From the NCBI GenBank assembly GCA_964614415.1, contig CAZTLE010000111.1, forward strand, positions 1-13,230: 13,230 nt of DNA, given 5' to 3'. Positions 1 through 6,630 of the stretch are shown piece after piece. Under the pieces are notes generated by a model. It was not told the DNA's origin. It saw nothing but the letters and a program-made list of their open reading frames with translations, and did not search any database. Origin of the DNA: CAZTLE01 sp964614415 (lineage in GTDB: Bacteria; Bacteroidota; Bacteroidia; Flavobacteriales; Flavobacteriaceae). Position 1 is the first letter of the stretch. Every line of letters begins with the position of its first letter. Position numbers and translations under genes: made by a program.

Positions 1-312
1 ATTGTGTTGGGTGGACTAATGATGATCTGGCTTGCCGGGCGTGTTACCGAATTCCTGAAGAAGAATAGAATGTACGAAGTATTGGGTCTGTTTATTCTGT
101 TGGTGGTTGGGATTATGTTACTTTCTGAAGGCGGTCATCTGGCACATATGAAGCTCTTCGGCAATGCGATAACCCCTATGAGCAAGACGACATTCTACTT
201 TGTGATTGCAGTGCTGATCATTGTAGACGTGGTTCAGGGACGATATCAAAAGAAGATCAACATGGAGCTGAAGCATCAGCGGGATCAGACCAAAAAGGAT
301 GAGCAATCCTGA
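1..312 (+). CDS. TerC-family integral membrane protein (C-terminal part, 5' truncated by window edge)
   Basis: The reading frame is open from the first base of the window, so the start lies upstream and only about the last 103 residues are present (TerC proteins are commonly well over 200). Hydrophobic stretches are visible near the start (GGLMMIWLAG), at VLGLFILLVVGIMLLSEGGH, and at TFYFVIAVLIIVDVVQ. The first and second are joined by a short charged loop, and the protein ends in a Lys/Gln-rich cytoplasmic-looking tail. The LLSEGGHLAH stretch and the final membrane helix followed by a charged tail fit the TerC family, whose members are linked to tellurite resistance and, in some bacteria, to metal ion (Mn) export. 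The substrate cannot be told from this fragment. The stop overlaps the start of the downstream methyltransferase gene by 14 bases, which suggests cotranscription. The family call is fairly sure; the function is not. Confidence 0.75.
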   Translation: MVLGGLMMIWLAGRVTEFLKKNRMYEVLGLFILLVVGIMLLSEGGHLAHMKLFGNAITPMSKTTFYFVIAVLIIVDVVQGRYQKKINMELKHQRDQTKKDEQS

Positions 313-1522
313 TCACATTTCTTCCTCACGGGAACCACAGCGGCTTGCGGTAAAACTCAATAAGGCCGGTGAAAAATCGGTTAAGCAAGGCCATCCCTGG
401 GTATTTTCCGATAGTATAGTCAAAATAAACAAAGACGGACAGGCAGGCGATATTGCCATAGTTTTTGATTCCCGGACCAATAAGGTCATTGGTGTTGGAT
501 TGTACGACCCGGCATCTCCAATTCGTATTAAAATGTTGCATCATGGTGGTCCCGCAACTATTGACCCGAAGTTCTTCGAGGAACGGATCGGCAGTGTCTA
601 TGTCCGGCGAGAGACCTTGTTTGAAACAGATACGAACAGCTATCGCCTCCTTTTTGGAGAGAATGACGGATTTCCGGGTTTTATAGCCGATATATACGAT
701 AAGGTGCTTGTGGTCAAGCTATATTCCGAAATATGGTTTCCTTACTTCGAAGCAATACTTCCCATATTGGTATCCCGAGCAAAGTGCACGACCGCCGTTC
801 TTCGCTTAAGCAGGTTGCTCCAACGAAGTTCCAATACCCCGTGGACCGATGGATCGGTTGTCCATGGTGATTTGCCTAGTGAAGAAGTAGTGTTCAGGGA
901 ACACGGTGTAAAGTTCATGGCACATGTCATAAAAGGGCATAAAACCGGTTACTTTCTGGACCATCGCCACAACAGAAAGCGGGTAGGGGAATTATCAAAA
1001 GGAAGGCATGTATTGGACGTTTTTAGCTATGCCGGCGGCTTCTCTGTGCATGCGCTGGCAGGTGGGGCCGCTTCCGTTACCAGTGTGGACATCAGTGAAC
1101 AGGCGTTGGAACTGGCGGTACGCAATGGCAAACTCAATGAGCATTCCGGAAGTCATAAGACGATAGTGGGAGATGCATTTGAATTACTTGAAAGCCTGAT
1201 CTCTGAAGGCACCACTTTTGACATAGTGGTCATCGATCCGCCGTCATTCGCAAAACGTCAATCCGAAGTTGAAGGCGCAAAGCGCAAATACCGTGAGCTG
1301 GCAAATCTGGGCGCTAAACTAACGGCACCGGACGGATGGCTTGTCTTAGCATCCTGTTCCTCCCGCATTTCTTCACAAACATTTTTCGATTTGATCGAAA
1401 GAGAATTATCTCGATCTCAAGGGCCCTGGACACTAGTCGAAACTACAGGACACGACATGGATCACCCCATATCATTTCCGGAAGGAGCCTACCTGAAATG
1501 TGCCTATTATCGACATAATTAG
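299..1522 (+). CDS. rlmI: RlmI-like class I SAM-dependent 23S rRNA (cytosine-C5) methyltransferase
   Basis: The 407-residue protein is full length for the RlmI/COG1092 family. An N-terminal PUA-like RNA-binding domain covers about residues 14-90 (GHPWVFSDSI at 31-40). A central part contains ENDGFPGFIADIYD (121-134) and the family signature GHKTGYFLDHR (213-223). The Rossmann methyltransferase domain has motif I VLDVFSYAGGFSVHA (238-252), the acidic SAM ribose ligand D264, motif IV DPPSFAK (293-299), and motif VI ASCSS, whose Cys353 is the expected catalytic nucleophile. The C-terminus FPEGAYLKCAYY is also typical. E. coli RlmI makes m5C1962 in 23S rRNA; the same target is inferred here. The ATG at 299 overlaps the upstream terC-like gene by 14 bases and follows a purine-rich AAAAAGG stretch, so translational coupling is likely. 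The next gene, an EF-G paralogue, begins 87 bases downstream. Confidence 0.9.
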   Translation: MSNPDHISSSREPQRLAVKLNKAGEKSVKQGHPWVFSDSIVKINKDGQAGDIAIVFDSRTNKVIGVGLYDPASPIRIKMLHHGGPATIDPKFFEERIGSVYVRRETLFETDTNSYRLLFGENDGFPGFIADIYDKVLVVKLYSEIWFPYFEAILPILVSRAKCTTAVLRLSRLLQRSSNTPWTDGSVVHGDLPSEEVVFREHGVKFMAHVIKGHKTGYFLDHRHNRKRVGELSKGRHVLDVFSYAGGFSVHALAGGAASVTSVDISEQALELAVRNGKLNEHSGSHKTIVGDAFELLESLISEGTTFDIVVIDPPSFAKRQSEVEGAKRKYRELANLGAKLTAPDGWLVLASCSSRISSQTFFDLIERELSRSQGPWTLVETTGHDMDHPISFPEGAYLKCAYYRHN

Positions 1523-1609
1523 ACGACTGTCGACAACTGTTCATTTTGCGGCGATATTTTAGTATATTGTATGTAGATTTTCCGATTTTTTAACTAAACC
1601 CTTGCGAAC
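1523..1609 (+). other. Spacer before the EF-G paralogue gene, with probable promoter
   Basis: This is an 87-base AT-rich spacer. Near-matches to the Bacteroidota -7 box TAnnTTTG occur at 1555-1562 (TATTTTAG) and 1574-1581 (TAGATTTT), each with one mismatch. No well-spaced -33 TTG accompanies either, so I cannot pick a promoter. There is no Shine-Dalgarno sequence before the ATG at 1610, which is usual for this phylum. An 8-base palindrome, TGTCGACA, lies at 1528-1535. No terminator hairpin was found for the upstream gene. Confidence 0.3.
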
Positions 1610-3730
1610 ATGAAAATTTACGACGATAAACACATTAAAAATGTGGTCTTTGTTGGCGCTCATAACAGCGGCAAGACCACACTTGCCGAGACCATGTTAT
1701 TTGAAGCCGGATTGATCAATCGACGAGGTACCGTGGAACAAAAGAATACCGTGGCCGATTATCACGAAATAGAACACGAGCGGGAAGCCTCTGTTTTTGC
1801 AACGCCCTTGCATACCGAATGGCGTAATTATAAGATCAATATCATTGATACCCCGGGCCTGGATGACTTCATCGGAGAAATTATATCGTCGATTCGTGTG
1901 GCCGATTCGGTTGTGACTGTGCTGAACGGTCAATACGGAGTGGAAGTGGGTACCGAGATCATTTGGAGTTATATCGATAAATATCAGCGCCCTACGCTGT
2001 TCGTAATTAATCAGATTGACCACCCTAACTGCAATTTTGAAGACAGTTTTAAAAGCATTAAGAACCTTGTTGGTAATAACGCGGTAATGATCCAGTATCC
2101 TCTTACGATCGATGGAGCACAATGCATCCTGGATGTACTCAAAATGAAGGTCTACAAGTTCCCGCCGGAAGGAGGAAAGCCTGAAAAATTGGAAATTCCT
2201 GAAGATCAAAAAGAAAGGGCAGACGAATTGCACAACGAGCTTGTTGAGAAGGCAGCAGAGAATGATGAAGAGTTGTTGGAACTGTATTTTGAGAACGGCA
2301 CCCTAAACGAAGATCAAATGCGTCAGGGGATCAAAGCGGGGATGCTTAACCACGAATTATTCCCGGTATTCTGCATGTCGGCACTTAATGATATGGGATC
2401 TGGCCGAATGATGGGATTCATTGACAATGTAGCACCCTCTGCGGCCGATCTAAAACCCGAACAAACCGTATCCGGAGATATCCTGGAACGCAAGGTGGAA
2501 TCTCCTACGGCTTTATTCGTCTTTAAAACAGAATACCAGCCAAACCTTGGTCAGATTTCCTATTTCAAAGTGAAATCCGGAGAGATCAATGCCAATGACA
2601 AACTTGAAAACTCCCGAAACGAAAAGACCGAAATTCTCAATCAGTTGTTTATTATGGACGGTAAGAAGCGGGAGCCGGTCAATAAACTCACGGTTGGCGA
2701 CATTGGTGCTACGCTTAAACTAAAATATACGGAGACCAACGACACATTAAGAGCACCTGGGACTGATATTGCGATAAAGCCTATTCAGTATCCCGAACCC
2801 AGAATTCGAAAGAGTGTAGAGGCAGCCAACAAAGCCGATGAGGAAAAAATGGCGGACGCCCTGAAGAAAATATGCAGCCAGGACCCCAGTGTTAAAGTGA
2901 AGTATTCCAAAGAGCTTAGACAGATGATCCTTGGATGTCAGGGGGAACTGCATCTGGCCACCATTAAGTGGCAGCTTAAGAACATTTACGATGTGGATGT
3001 TGAATTCACAAGGCCTAAGATCGCTTATCGTGAGACCATACAAGGGTCTACATCGTCCAGCTACCGCCATAAGAAACAATCGGGAGGTGCCGGTCAGTTT
3101 GGAGAGGTACACCTTAAGATCGAACCGTATTTTGAAGGAATGGATGAGCCGGAAGGCTTTAGTCTTCGAGGTAAAGAGGAAGTAGACCTTGATTGGGGCG
3201 GAAAGCTCGTTTTCTACAATTGTATTGTGGGCGGGGTGATCGATCAGCGTTATTTGCCTTCTATTATGAAGGGTATTCTGGAAGTAATGGAGCAGGGTCC
3301 GCTCACCAAATCATACGTTCGCGATGTACGGGTTATGGTGTATGACGGAAAGATGCACTCCGTTGATTCCAATGATATTTCGTTCAAAATAGCCGGGTCC
3401 CATGCGTTTAAGGAAGCATTTATGAATTCAAAGCCGAAACTGCTTGAACCTGTGCAAGACCTGGTCGTAAAAGTACCTGAGGAAATGGTTGGAAACGTAA
3501 TGACCGATCTGCAATCCAGACGTTCCATTATTCAGGGTATTGAGAGTAGCGGAAAGTATCAAATACTGAAAAGTCATACGCCACTTGCAGAACTGTACGG
3601 ATATTCAACAGACCTGCGTTCACTTACTCAGGGTAGGGCGACATTTACGTCAACTTTCTCGAGCTTTGAACCCGTTCCCGGAAATGTTCAGGAGCAGTTG
3701 ATCAAGGCACACACGGAGGTTGAGGCCTAG
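1610..3730 (+). CDS. fusA2: Divergent elongation factor G paralogue (EF-G2/FusA2 type) with altered GTPase active site
   Basis: The 706-residue protein has all five EF-G domains: G domain (about 1-290), domain II (about 300-400), domain III with QGELHL, domain IV from about 469 (PKIAYRETI, SGGAGQFGEVHLKIEP), and domain V from about 612 (LLEPVQDLVVKVPEEMVG). Domain IV keeps the tip histidine H583 in MHSVDSNDISFKIAG. The P-loop GAHNSGKT (16-23) and DTPG (80-83) are intact. However, the residue after DTPG is Leu84 where canonical EF-G has the catalytic His (DTPGHVDF). G4 is NQID (134-137) instead of NKxD, and switch I reads HEREASV where ERGITI is usual. This pattern matches the second EF-G of Bacteroidetes; the Bacteroides EF-G2 has been reported to support translocation without GTPase activity. 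I infer a cytosolic ribosome translocation factor with weak or no GTP hydrolysis, used perhaps under nutrient limitation. A tetracycline ribosomal-protection protein is less likely, because domain IV is EF-G-like. Confidence 0.88.
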   Translation: MKIYDDKHIKNVVFVGAHNSGKTTLAETMLFEAGLINRRGTVEQKNTVADYHEIEHEREASVFATPLHTEWRNYKINIIDTPGLDDFIGEIISSIRVADSVVTVLNGQYGVEVGTEIIWSYIDKYQRPTLFVINQIDHPNCNFEDSFKSIKNLVGNNAVMIQYPLTIDGAQCILDVLKMKVYKFPPEGGKPEKLEIPEDQKERADELHNELVEKAAENDEELLELYFENGTLNEDQMRQGIKAGMLNHELFPVFCMSALNDMGSGRMMGFIDNVAPSAADLKPEQTVSGDILERKVESPTALFVFKTEYQPNLGQISYFKVKSGEINANDKLENSRNEKTEILNQLFIMDGKKREPVNKLTVGDIGATLKLKYTETNDTLRAPGTDIAIKPIQYPEPRIRKSVEAANKADEEKMADALKKICSQDPSVKVKYSKELRQMILGCQGELHLATIKWQLKNIYDVDVEFTRPKIAYRETIQGSTSSSYRHKKQSGGAGQFGEVHLKIEPYFEGMDEPEGFSLRGKEEVDLDWGGKLVFYNCIVGGVIDQRYLPSIMKGILEVMEQGPLTKSYVRDVRVMVYDGKMHSVDSNDISFKIAGSHAFKEAFMNSKPKLLEPVQDLVVKVPEEMVGNVMTDLQSRRSIIQGIESSGKYQILKSHTPLAELYGYSTDLRSLTQGRATFTSTFSSFEPVPGNVQEQLIKAHTEVEA

Positions 3731-3731
3731 T

Positions 3732-3773
3732 GAATATCGAATACTGAATGTCCAACTGAATTTTGAAGTTTGA
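3732..3773 (+). repeat. Degenerate heptad tandem repeat (GAATNNN type) just after the EF-G paralogue stop
   Basis: Directly after the stop codon the sequence falls into consecutive 7-base units: GAATATC, GAATACT and GAATGTC at 3732-3752, then more degenerate units (CAACTGA, ATTTTGA, AGTTTGA) to 3773. The same GAATNNN family occurs at 10880-10921. It fills almost the whole 54-base gap between two convergent genes, and no hairpin terminator could be found there. The function is unknown. Confidence 0.6.
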
Positions 3774-3784
3774 TAATTGGTGGG

Positions 3785-4303
3785 TTATTCTGAGATTGAG
3801 TACGGAAGAACGATCGTTATATCGACTTTGTTCCGCTCCTTTGACTTGTGAATGTTTATGTCGAAGTCTGAAGTGTTGATGGAGGTTGTTCCGCGAAGAT
3901 CAGCTCCCGAGTCTTTAAAGAAGAAGGTTGTTTCTTTGGAAATTCCCTTGATAGTTAACATCCCAACCACCTGAAATCCCTGGCCCATCGGGGTTACGTT
4001 CGTGCCTGTAAAACTCAGCTTTGGATACGCTTTCGCGCTGAAGTATTTCTTAGCCCTCAAGTGCCTGTCCCGGAACCAGTTATTGGTATCCAGGGTCTCC
4101 ATGAGTACGCTGCCACTGAATTCAGAATTCTCAATATTTGAACCGTTGATGGTGCCTGTAAATTCAAACCCTTCTATGGTTCCATCGACTTCGTCGTCAA
4201 GGAATACAAAAGATATTCGTGCTGTGGCTTCATCCACCTGCTTGTTCTGGCCATGCACGGGATGTATCAAAATCAGGAATAGTACAAAATAGAATAATCG
4301 CAT
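3785..4303 (-). CDS. YceI-family secreted lipocalin-like protein
   Basis: The 172-residue protein begins with a signal peptide (a hydrophobic run after MRLF, with likely cleavage after HPVHG near residue 18). The mature part, about 154 residues, has YceI-family hallmarks: HLRAKKYFSAKAYPKLSFTG, where the family usually has a 'hl+s.dfF....yP.i.F' pattern, and GMLTIKGISKETTFFF near the middle. YceI proteins form a beta-barrel lipocalin-like fold that binds isoprenoid or other amphiphilic ligands in the periplasm. The ligand here is unknown, and in Bacteroidota many members are simply annotated as YceI-like. The gene is convergent with the EF-G paralogue (54-base gap) and divergent from the propeller gene at 4442. 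It has no obvious Shine-Dalgarno sequence, and a possible -7 box lies on the minus strand at 4429-4436, giving a long leader. Confidence 0.85.
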   Translation of the reverse strand: MRLFYFVLFLILIHPVHGQNKQVDEATARISFVFLDDEVDGTIEGFEFTGTINGSNIENSEFSGSVLMETLDTNNWFRDRHLRAKKYFSAKAYPKLSFTGTNVTPMGQGFQVVGMLTIKGISKETTFFFKDSGADLRGTTSINTSDFDINIHKSKERNKVDITIVLPYSISE

Positions 4304-4367
4304 TGGAACTTCGTCGCATTTACTGCATTCAATTTACAAATATGAGGCCATTATTCCGGGGCATCGT

Positions 4368-4375
4368 TAAATTTG
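4368..4375 (+). promoter_or_regulatory. Candidate -7 promoter box TAAATTTG for the 4442-6627 gene pair
   Basis: TAAATTTG is an exact match to the Bacteroidota sigma-70 -7 consensus TAnnTTTG. It lies 66 bases before the ATG at 4442, a normal leader length. No clear -33 TTG/TTTG sits about 19 bases upstream, so the promoter would be weak or activator-dependent. The box lies wholly inside the left arm of the inverted repeat at 4368-4436. Confidence 0.4.
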
Positions 4376-4436
4376 CGTTAATTGGGATTAATCGGTTTTT
4401 AATCAGTTATTTAAGAAGTAATTTAACGCAAAATTA
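4368..4436. repeat. 14-bp inverted repeat (13/14) in the divergent intergenic region, a -7 box in each arm
   Basis: Arms 4368-4381 (TAAATTTGCGTTAA) and 4423-4436 (TTAACGCAAAATTA) are reverse complements with one mismatch, including a perfect 10-base core TTTGCGTTAA, separated by 41 bases. Each arm contains a TAnnTTTG box on its own strand: TAAATTTG on plus, and TAATTTTG on minus at 4436-4429. The two possible promoters would therefore face each other, plus toward 4442 and minus toward the YceI gene at 4303. An 8-base palindrome GATTAATC lies at 4386-4393 between the arms. It could be an operator pair, an RNA hairpin, or symmetric promoters. Confidence 0.45.
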
Positions 4437-4441
4437 CCATC

Positions 4442-5554
4442 ATGAGAAAGCTATTTTTCGGCCTAGCCCTCCTGGGGATGGCCCTCTTCACAGTTTCTGC
4501 GATTTCAACCAAAGATTCACTTACCTCCAACTTCGAAACCGGAGATACCGGTATTGCTTCTATTAACGCCCTTTCTTTTGGGCCTGAAGGCGTATTGTTT
4601 ATCGGTGATTCCAAAAACGCCGCGATTTATGCCCTGGACACCGGAGATGCGACCGAACAGGCTCCTTCCGAGCGTATCAATATGGAGGGCTTTGATGAAA
4701 AGGTAGCGGCTGCATTGGGAACTTCGGCGGATGATATCCGTATTACCGATATGGCAGTTGAACCTTCCTCGAAAATGATTTATTTCTCTGTCAACGTTAC
4801 TGATGGAACACCGGTACTGCTGCGGCTCAATGGGGAAACGTTAGAGAACGTTTCATTGACCAATGCCAGTTTCTCGCGTATTGGTCTGGAGAATGCCGTA
4901 GATGTTGATAAAAAGGACCGACGTGGTCGTTCACAGCGTGTTTGGGCCATCTCCGACCTTAAGTATCACGGCGGCAACGTATTGGTGACCGGATTGTCCA
5001 ACAAAGAATTCAGCTCGACATTCAGAAGTATTCCCTTTCCATTTAATGAGAGTCAGGACTACGCTTCACTGGAAATATGGCATGCCGCCCATGGTCAGTA
5101 CGAAACTTTTGCTCCAATAAAGGCATTTGACATTATCAATCTCAACGGAGAAGACCACCTTATGGCCAGTTATACATGTACACCGTTGGTGCTGTTCCCT
5201 TTATCCGATCTTGTTGAAGGAAAGCATCTCAAAGGCCGCACAGTTGCCGAACTGGGTGCCGGAAACTCACCTCTGGATATGATCTCCTTTGAGAAAGAGG
5301 GAAAGAAATTCTTCATAATGTCCAACACCAATCGCCCTGTAATGCGCCTTAAGTACGAGAATATCTCAAGCTTTAAGGAAAGCATGACAGAACCTATAGA
5401 AGAGTTTGCCGTGGCGGCCGGCGTTCCATATGACAACCTACCCATGGTAAACGTGCTTCAATTGGATAACTATGGTGACGAGAACGTAGTGTATTTACAA
5501 CGTACGCCTTCCGGGGATCTGGTGCTGCGGAGTCGTCCGAACCGATGGATGTAA
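4442..5554 (+). CDS. Secreted protein of unknown function, six-bladed beta-propeller-like
   Basis: I do not recognise a named family. The 370-residue protein starts with a signal peptide (MRKLFFGLALLGMALFTVSA, likely cleaved near residue 20), so it is probably periplasmic or exported. Six strand-rich repeats are visible, at about 41-67 (INALSFGPEGVLFIGD), 101-130 (ITDMAVEPSSKMIYFSV), 160-195 (ISDLKYHGGNVLVTGLS), 226-255 (IKAFDIINLNGEDHLMASY), 277-303 (PLDMISFEKEGKKFFIMS) and 336-365 (VNVLQLDNYGDENVVYLQ). Each reads 'hydrophobic-D/L.h..g..hhh', as in NHL/SMP-30/WD-type blades. A single Cys lies in SYTCTPLVLFPL (243-254), and there is no heme CxxCH motif. The stop shares a base with the ATG of the next gene (TAATG), so the two proteins are probably made together and may form a surface or periplasmic complex. 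Confidence 0.7.
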   Translation: MRKLFFGLALLGMALFTVSAISTKDSLTSNFETGDTGIASINALSFGPEGVLFIGDSKNAAIYALDTGDATEQAPSERINMEGFDEKVAAALGTSADDIRITDMAVEPSSKMIYFSVNVTDGTPVLLRLNGETLENVSLTNASFSRIGLENAVDVDKKDRRGRSQRVWAISDLKYHGGNVLVTGLSNKEFSSTFRSIPFPFNESQDYASLEIWHAAHGQYETFAPIKAFDIINLNGEDHLMASYTCTPLVLFPLSDLVEGKHLKGRTVAELGAGNSPLDMISFEKEGKKFFIMSNTNRPVMRLKYENISSFKESMTEPIEEFAVAAGVPYDNLPMVNVLQLDNYGDENVVYLQRTPSGDLVLRSRPNRWM

Positions 5555-6627
5555 TGGCTCAGAGTATATCATATATAAAGATCGGGCTTGTCCTGATCTT
5601 TTTTTGCGCGATTGGTATCTCTTGTAAGACGGCAGCTGTTTCAGACTATGAAATTTTATATAAGGACGGAAAACCAGCAGCTATAGGGTTTCCGGCCAAT
5701 ACACCCGGAGAGCTCATCACGGTGTTTTTGGACGATCAGCAAGATACCCCTATGCTGGGCGAGGTAGCCCGGGATGCAGATTATTTCTCTTTCACACCCG
5801 TGGTTCCGTTTACCGGAGGCAACACCTATACTATTTATATCGATGATAAGTGGCAGGGTCAGATTCGATTTGAAACCTCGTCAACAGGAAATGTTCCCTA
5901 CGTTCAAAATATCTTTCCCACTTCGGACACGGTACCCGAGAACCTTCTTAAGATGTACATAGAATTCTCACGACCTATGCAGGAGGTTCGCAGTGCGCTG
6001 GATTATATAACGGTTTGGAATGACACGGAAAATAAAGCGGAAGATATCTTTTTGGAACTACCCACGGAGTTATGGAATGCCGAACACACCCGGCTGACTT
6101 TATGGTTGGATCCCGGAAGAATTAAGACCGACCTAATTCCGAACCGGGAAAAGGGCCTGCCCATACGTGAAGGGAATACCTATACCTTACGTATAAGTCC
6201 GGAATGGCTTGATGCTGAAGGAAACCCACTGGATGCTCCGTATATCAAGACCTTTGCAGTTGGAGCCCGTGATGCCCGTAAACCCAGGCCGTTGGACTGG
6301 TCACTGGACGTTCCTGAATCCGGCAGCCGTGATCCCTTAATCGTACATTTTGGAGAATCCATGGATGCCATATTGGCTAATGAGTCGCTGTCCGTTTGGA
6401 ATGAAAAGAATCAAATGGTGAGCAGCGGACGCTTTGCGTTAGGCGATGAAGAACAGTCGATTGCGGTATTACCTGCCATTCCATGGGAATCAGGGGTATA
6501 CCGATTGACCTGCAGGCATAAACTGGAGGATCTTGCCGGAAACAATTTAGATCGTCTCTTTGATTCGGACCTGGGTGATCAATCGGACGAGAATGTTTTG
6601 AACTTCGTGGTCTTCACCATAGAGTGA
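5554..6627 (+). CDS. Lipoprotein with SbsA/Big_5-type Ig-like domains, function unknown
   Basis: The start is placed at the ATG of the TAATG junction (5554), 357 residues; an in-frame ATG at 5545 would add three residues. The N-terminus is a lipoprotein signal ending ...FFCAIGISC, with the lipid-bearing Cys24 from this start. Three beta-rich parts follow. About 27-107 is an FN3/Ig-like segment. About 114-238 carries a bacterial Ig-like (SbsA/Big_5) pattern: YVQNIFPTSDTVPENLLKMY, then FSRPM, then LWLDPGRIKTDLIPN. About 245-349 repeats the theme: SRDPLIVHFGESMDAIL and finally HKLEDLAGNNLDRLFDSD. Such domains are structural or adhesive; no catalytic motif is seen. It is translationally coupled to the propeller gene, so I infer a partner anchored in a membrane with its body in the periplasm or at the surface. 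The gene ends TGATAA, three bases before the convergent gntP stop. Confidence 0.75.
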   Translation: MAQSISYIKIGLVLIFFCAIGISCKTAAVSDYEILYKDGKPAAIGFPANTPGELITVFLDDQQDTPMLGEVARDADYFSFTPVVPFTGGNTYTIYIDDKWQGQIRFETSSTGNVPYVQNIFPTSDTVPENLLKMYIEFSRPMQEVRSALDYITVWNDTENKAEDIFLELPTELWNAEHTRLTLWLDPGRIKTDLIPNREKGLPIREGNTYTLRISPEWLDAEGNPLDAPYIKTFAVGARDARKPRPLDWSLDVPESGSRDPLIVHFGESMDAILANESLSVWNEKNQMVSSGRFALGDEEQSIAVLPAIPWESGVYRLTCRHKLEDLAGNNLDRLFDSDLGDQSDENVLNFVVFTIE

Positions 6628-6630
6628 TAA

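Noticed and set aside
1523..1609. Operator at TGTCGACA (1528-1535) upstream of the EF-G paralogue
   Set aside because: An 8-base palindrome alone is expected by chance, and it lacks a second copy or clear promoter context.
1697..2233. 178-residue minus-strand open frame inside the EF-G paralogue gene
   Set aside because: It is a shadow of a well-supported gene, with no recognisable motif.
1610..3730. TetM-like tetracycline ribosomal-protection protein
   Set aside because: Domain IV and the MHSVDS tip follow EF-G, and the whole reads as an EF-G paralogue; the loss of the DTPGH His does not fit active protection GTPases.
3731..3784. Bidirectional terminator between the EF-G paralogue and the YceI gene
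   Set aside because: No GC-rich stem with a T-run on either strand could be found; only weak CCAA/TTGG pairing.
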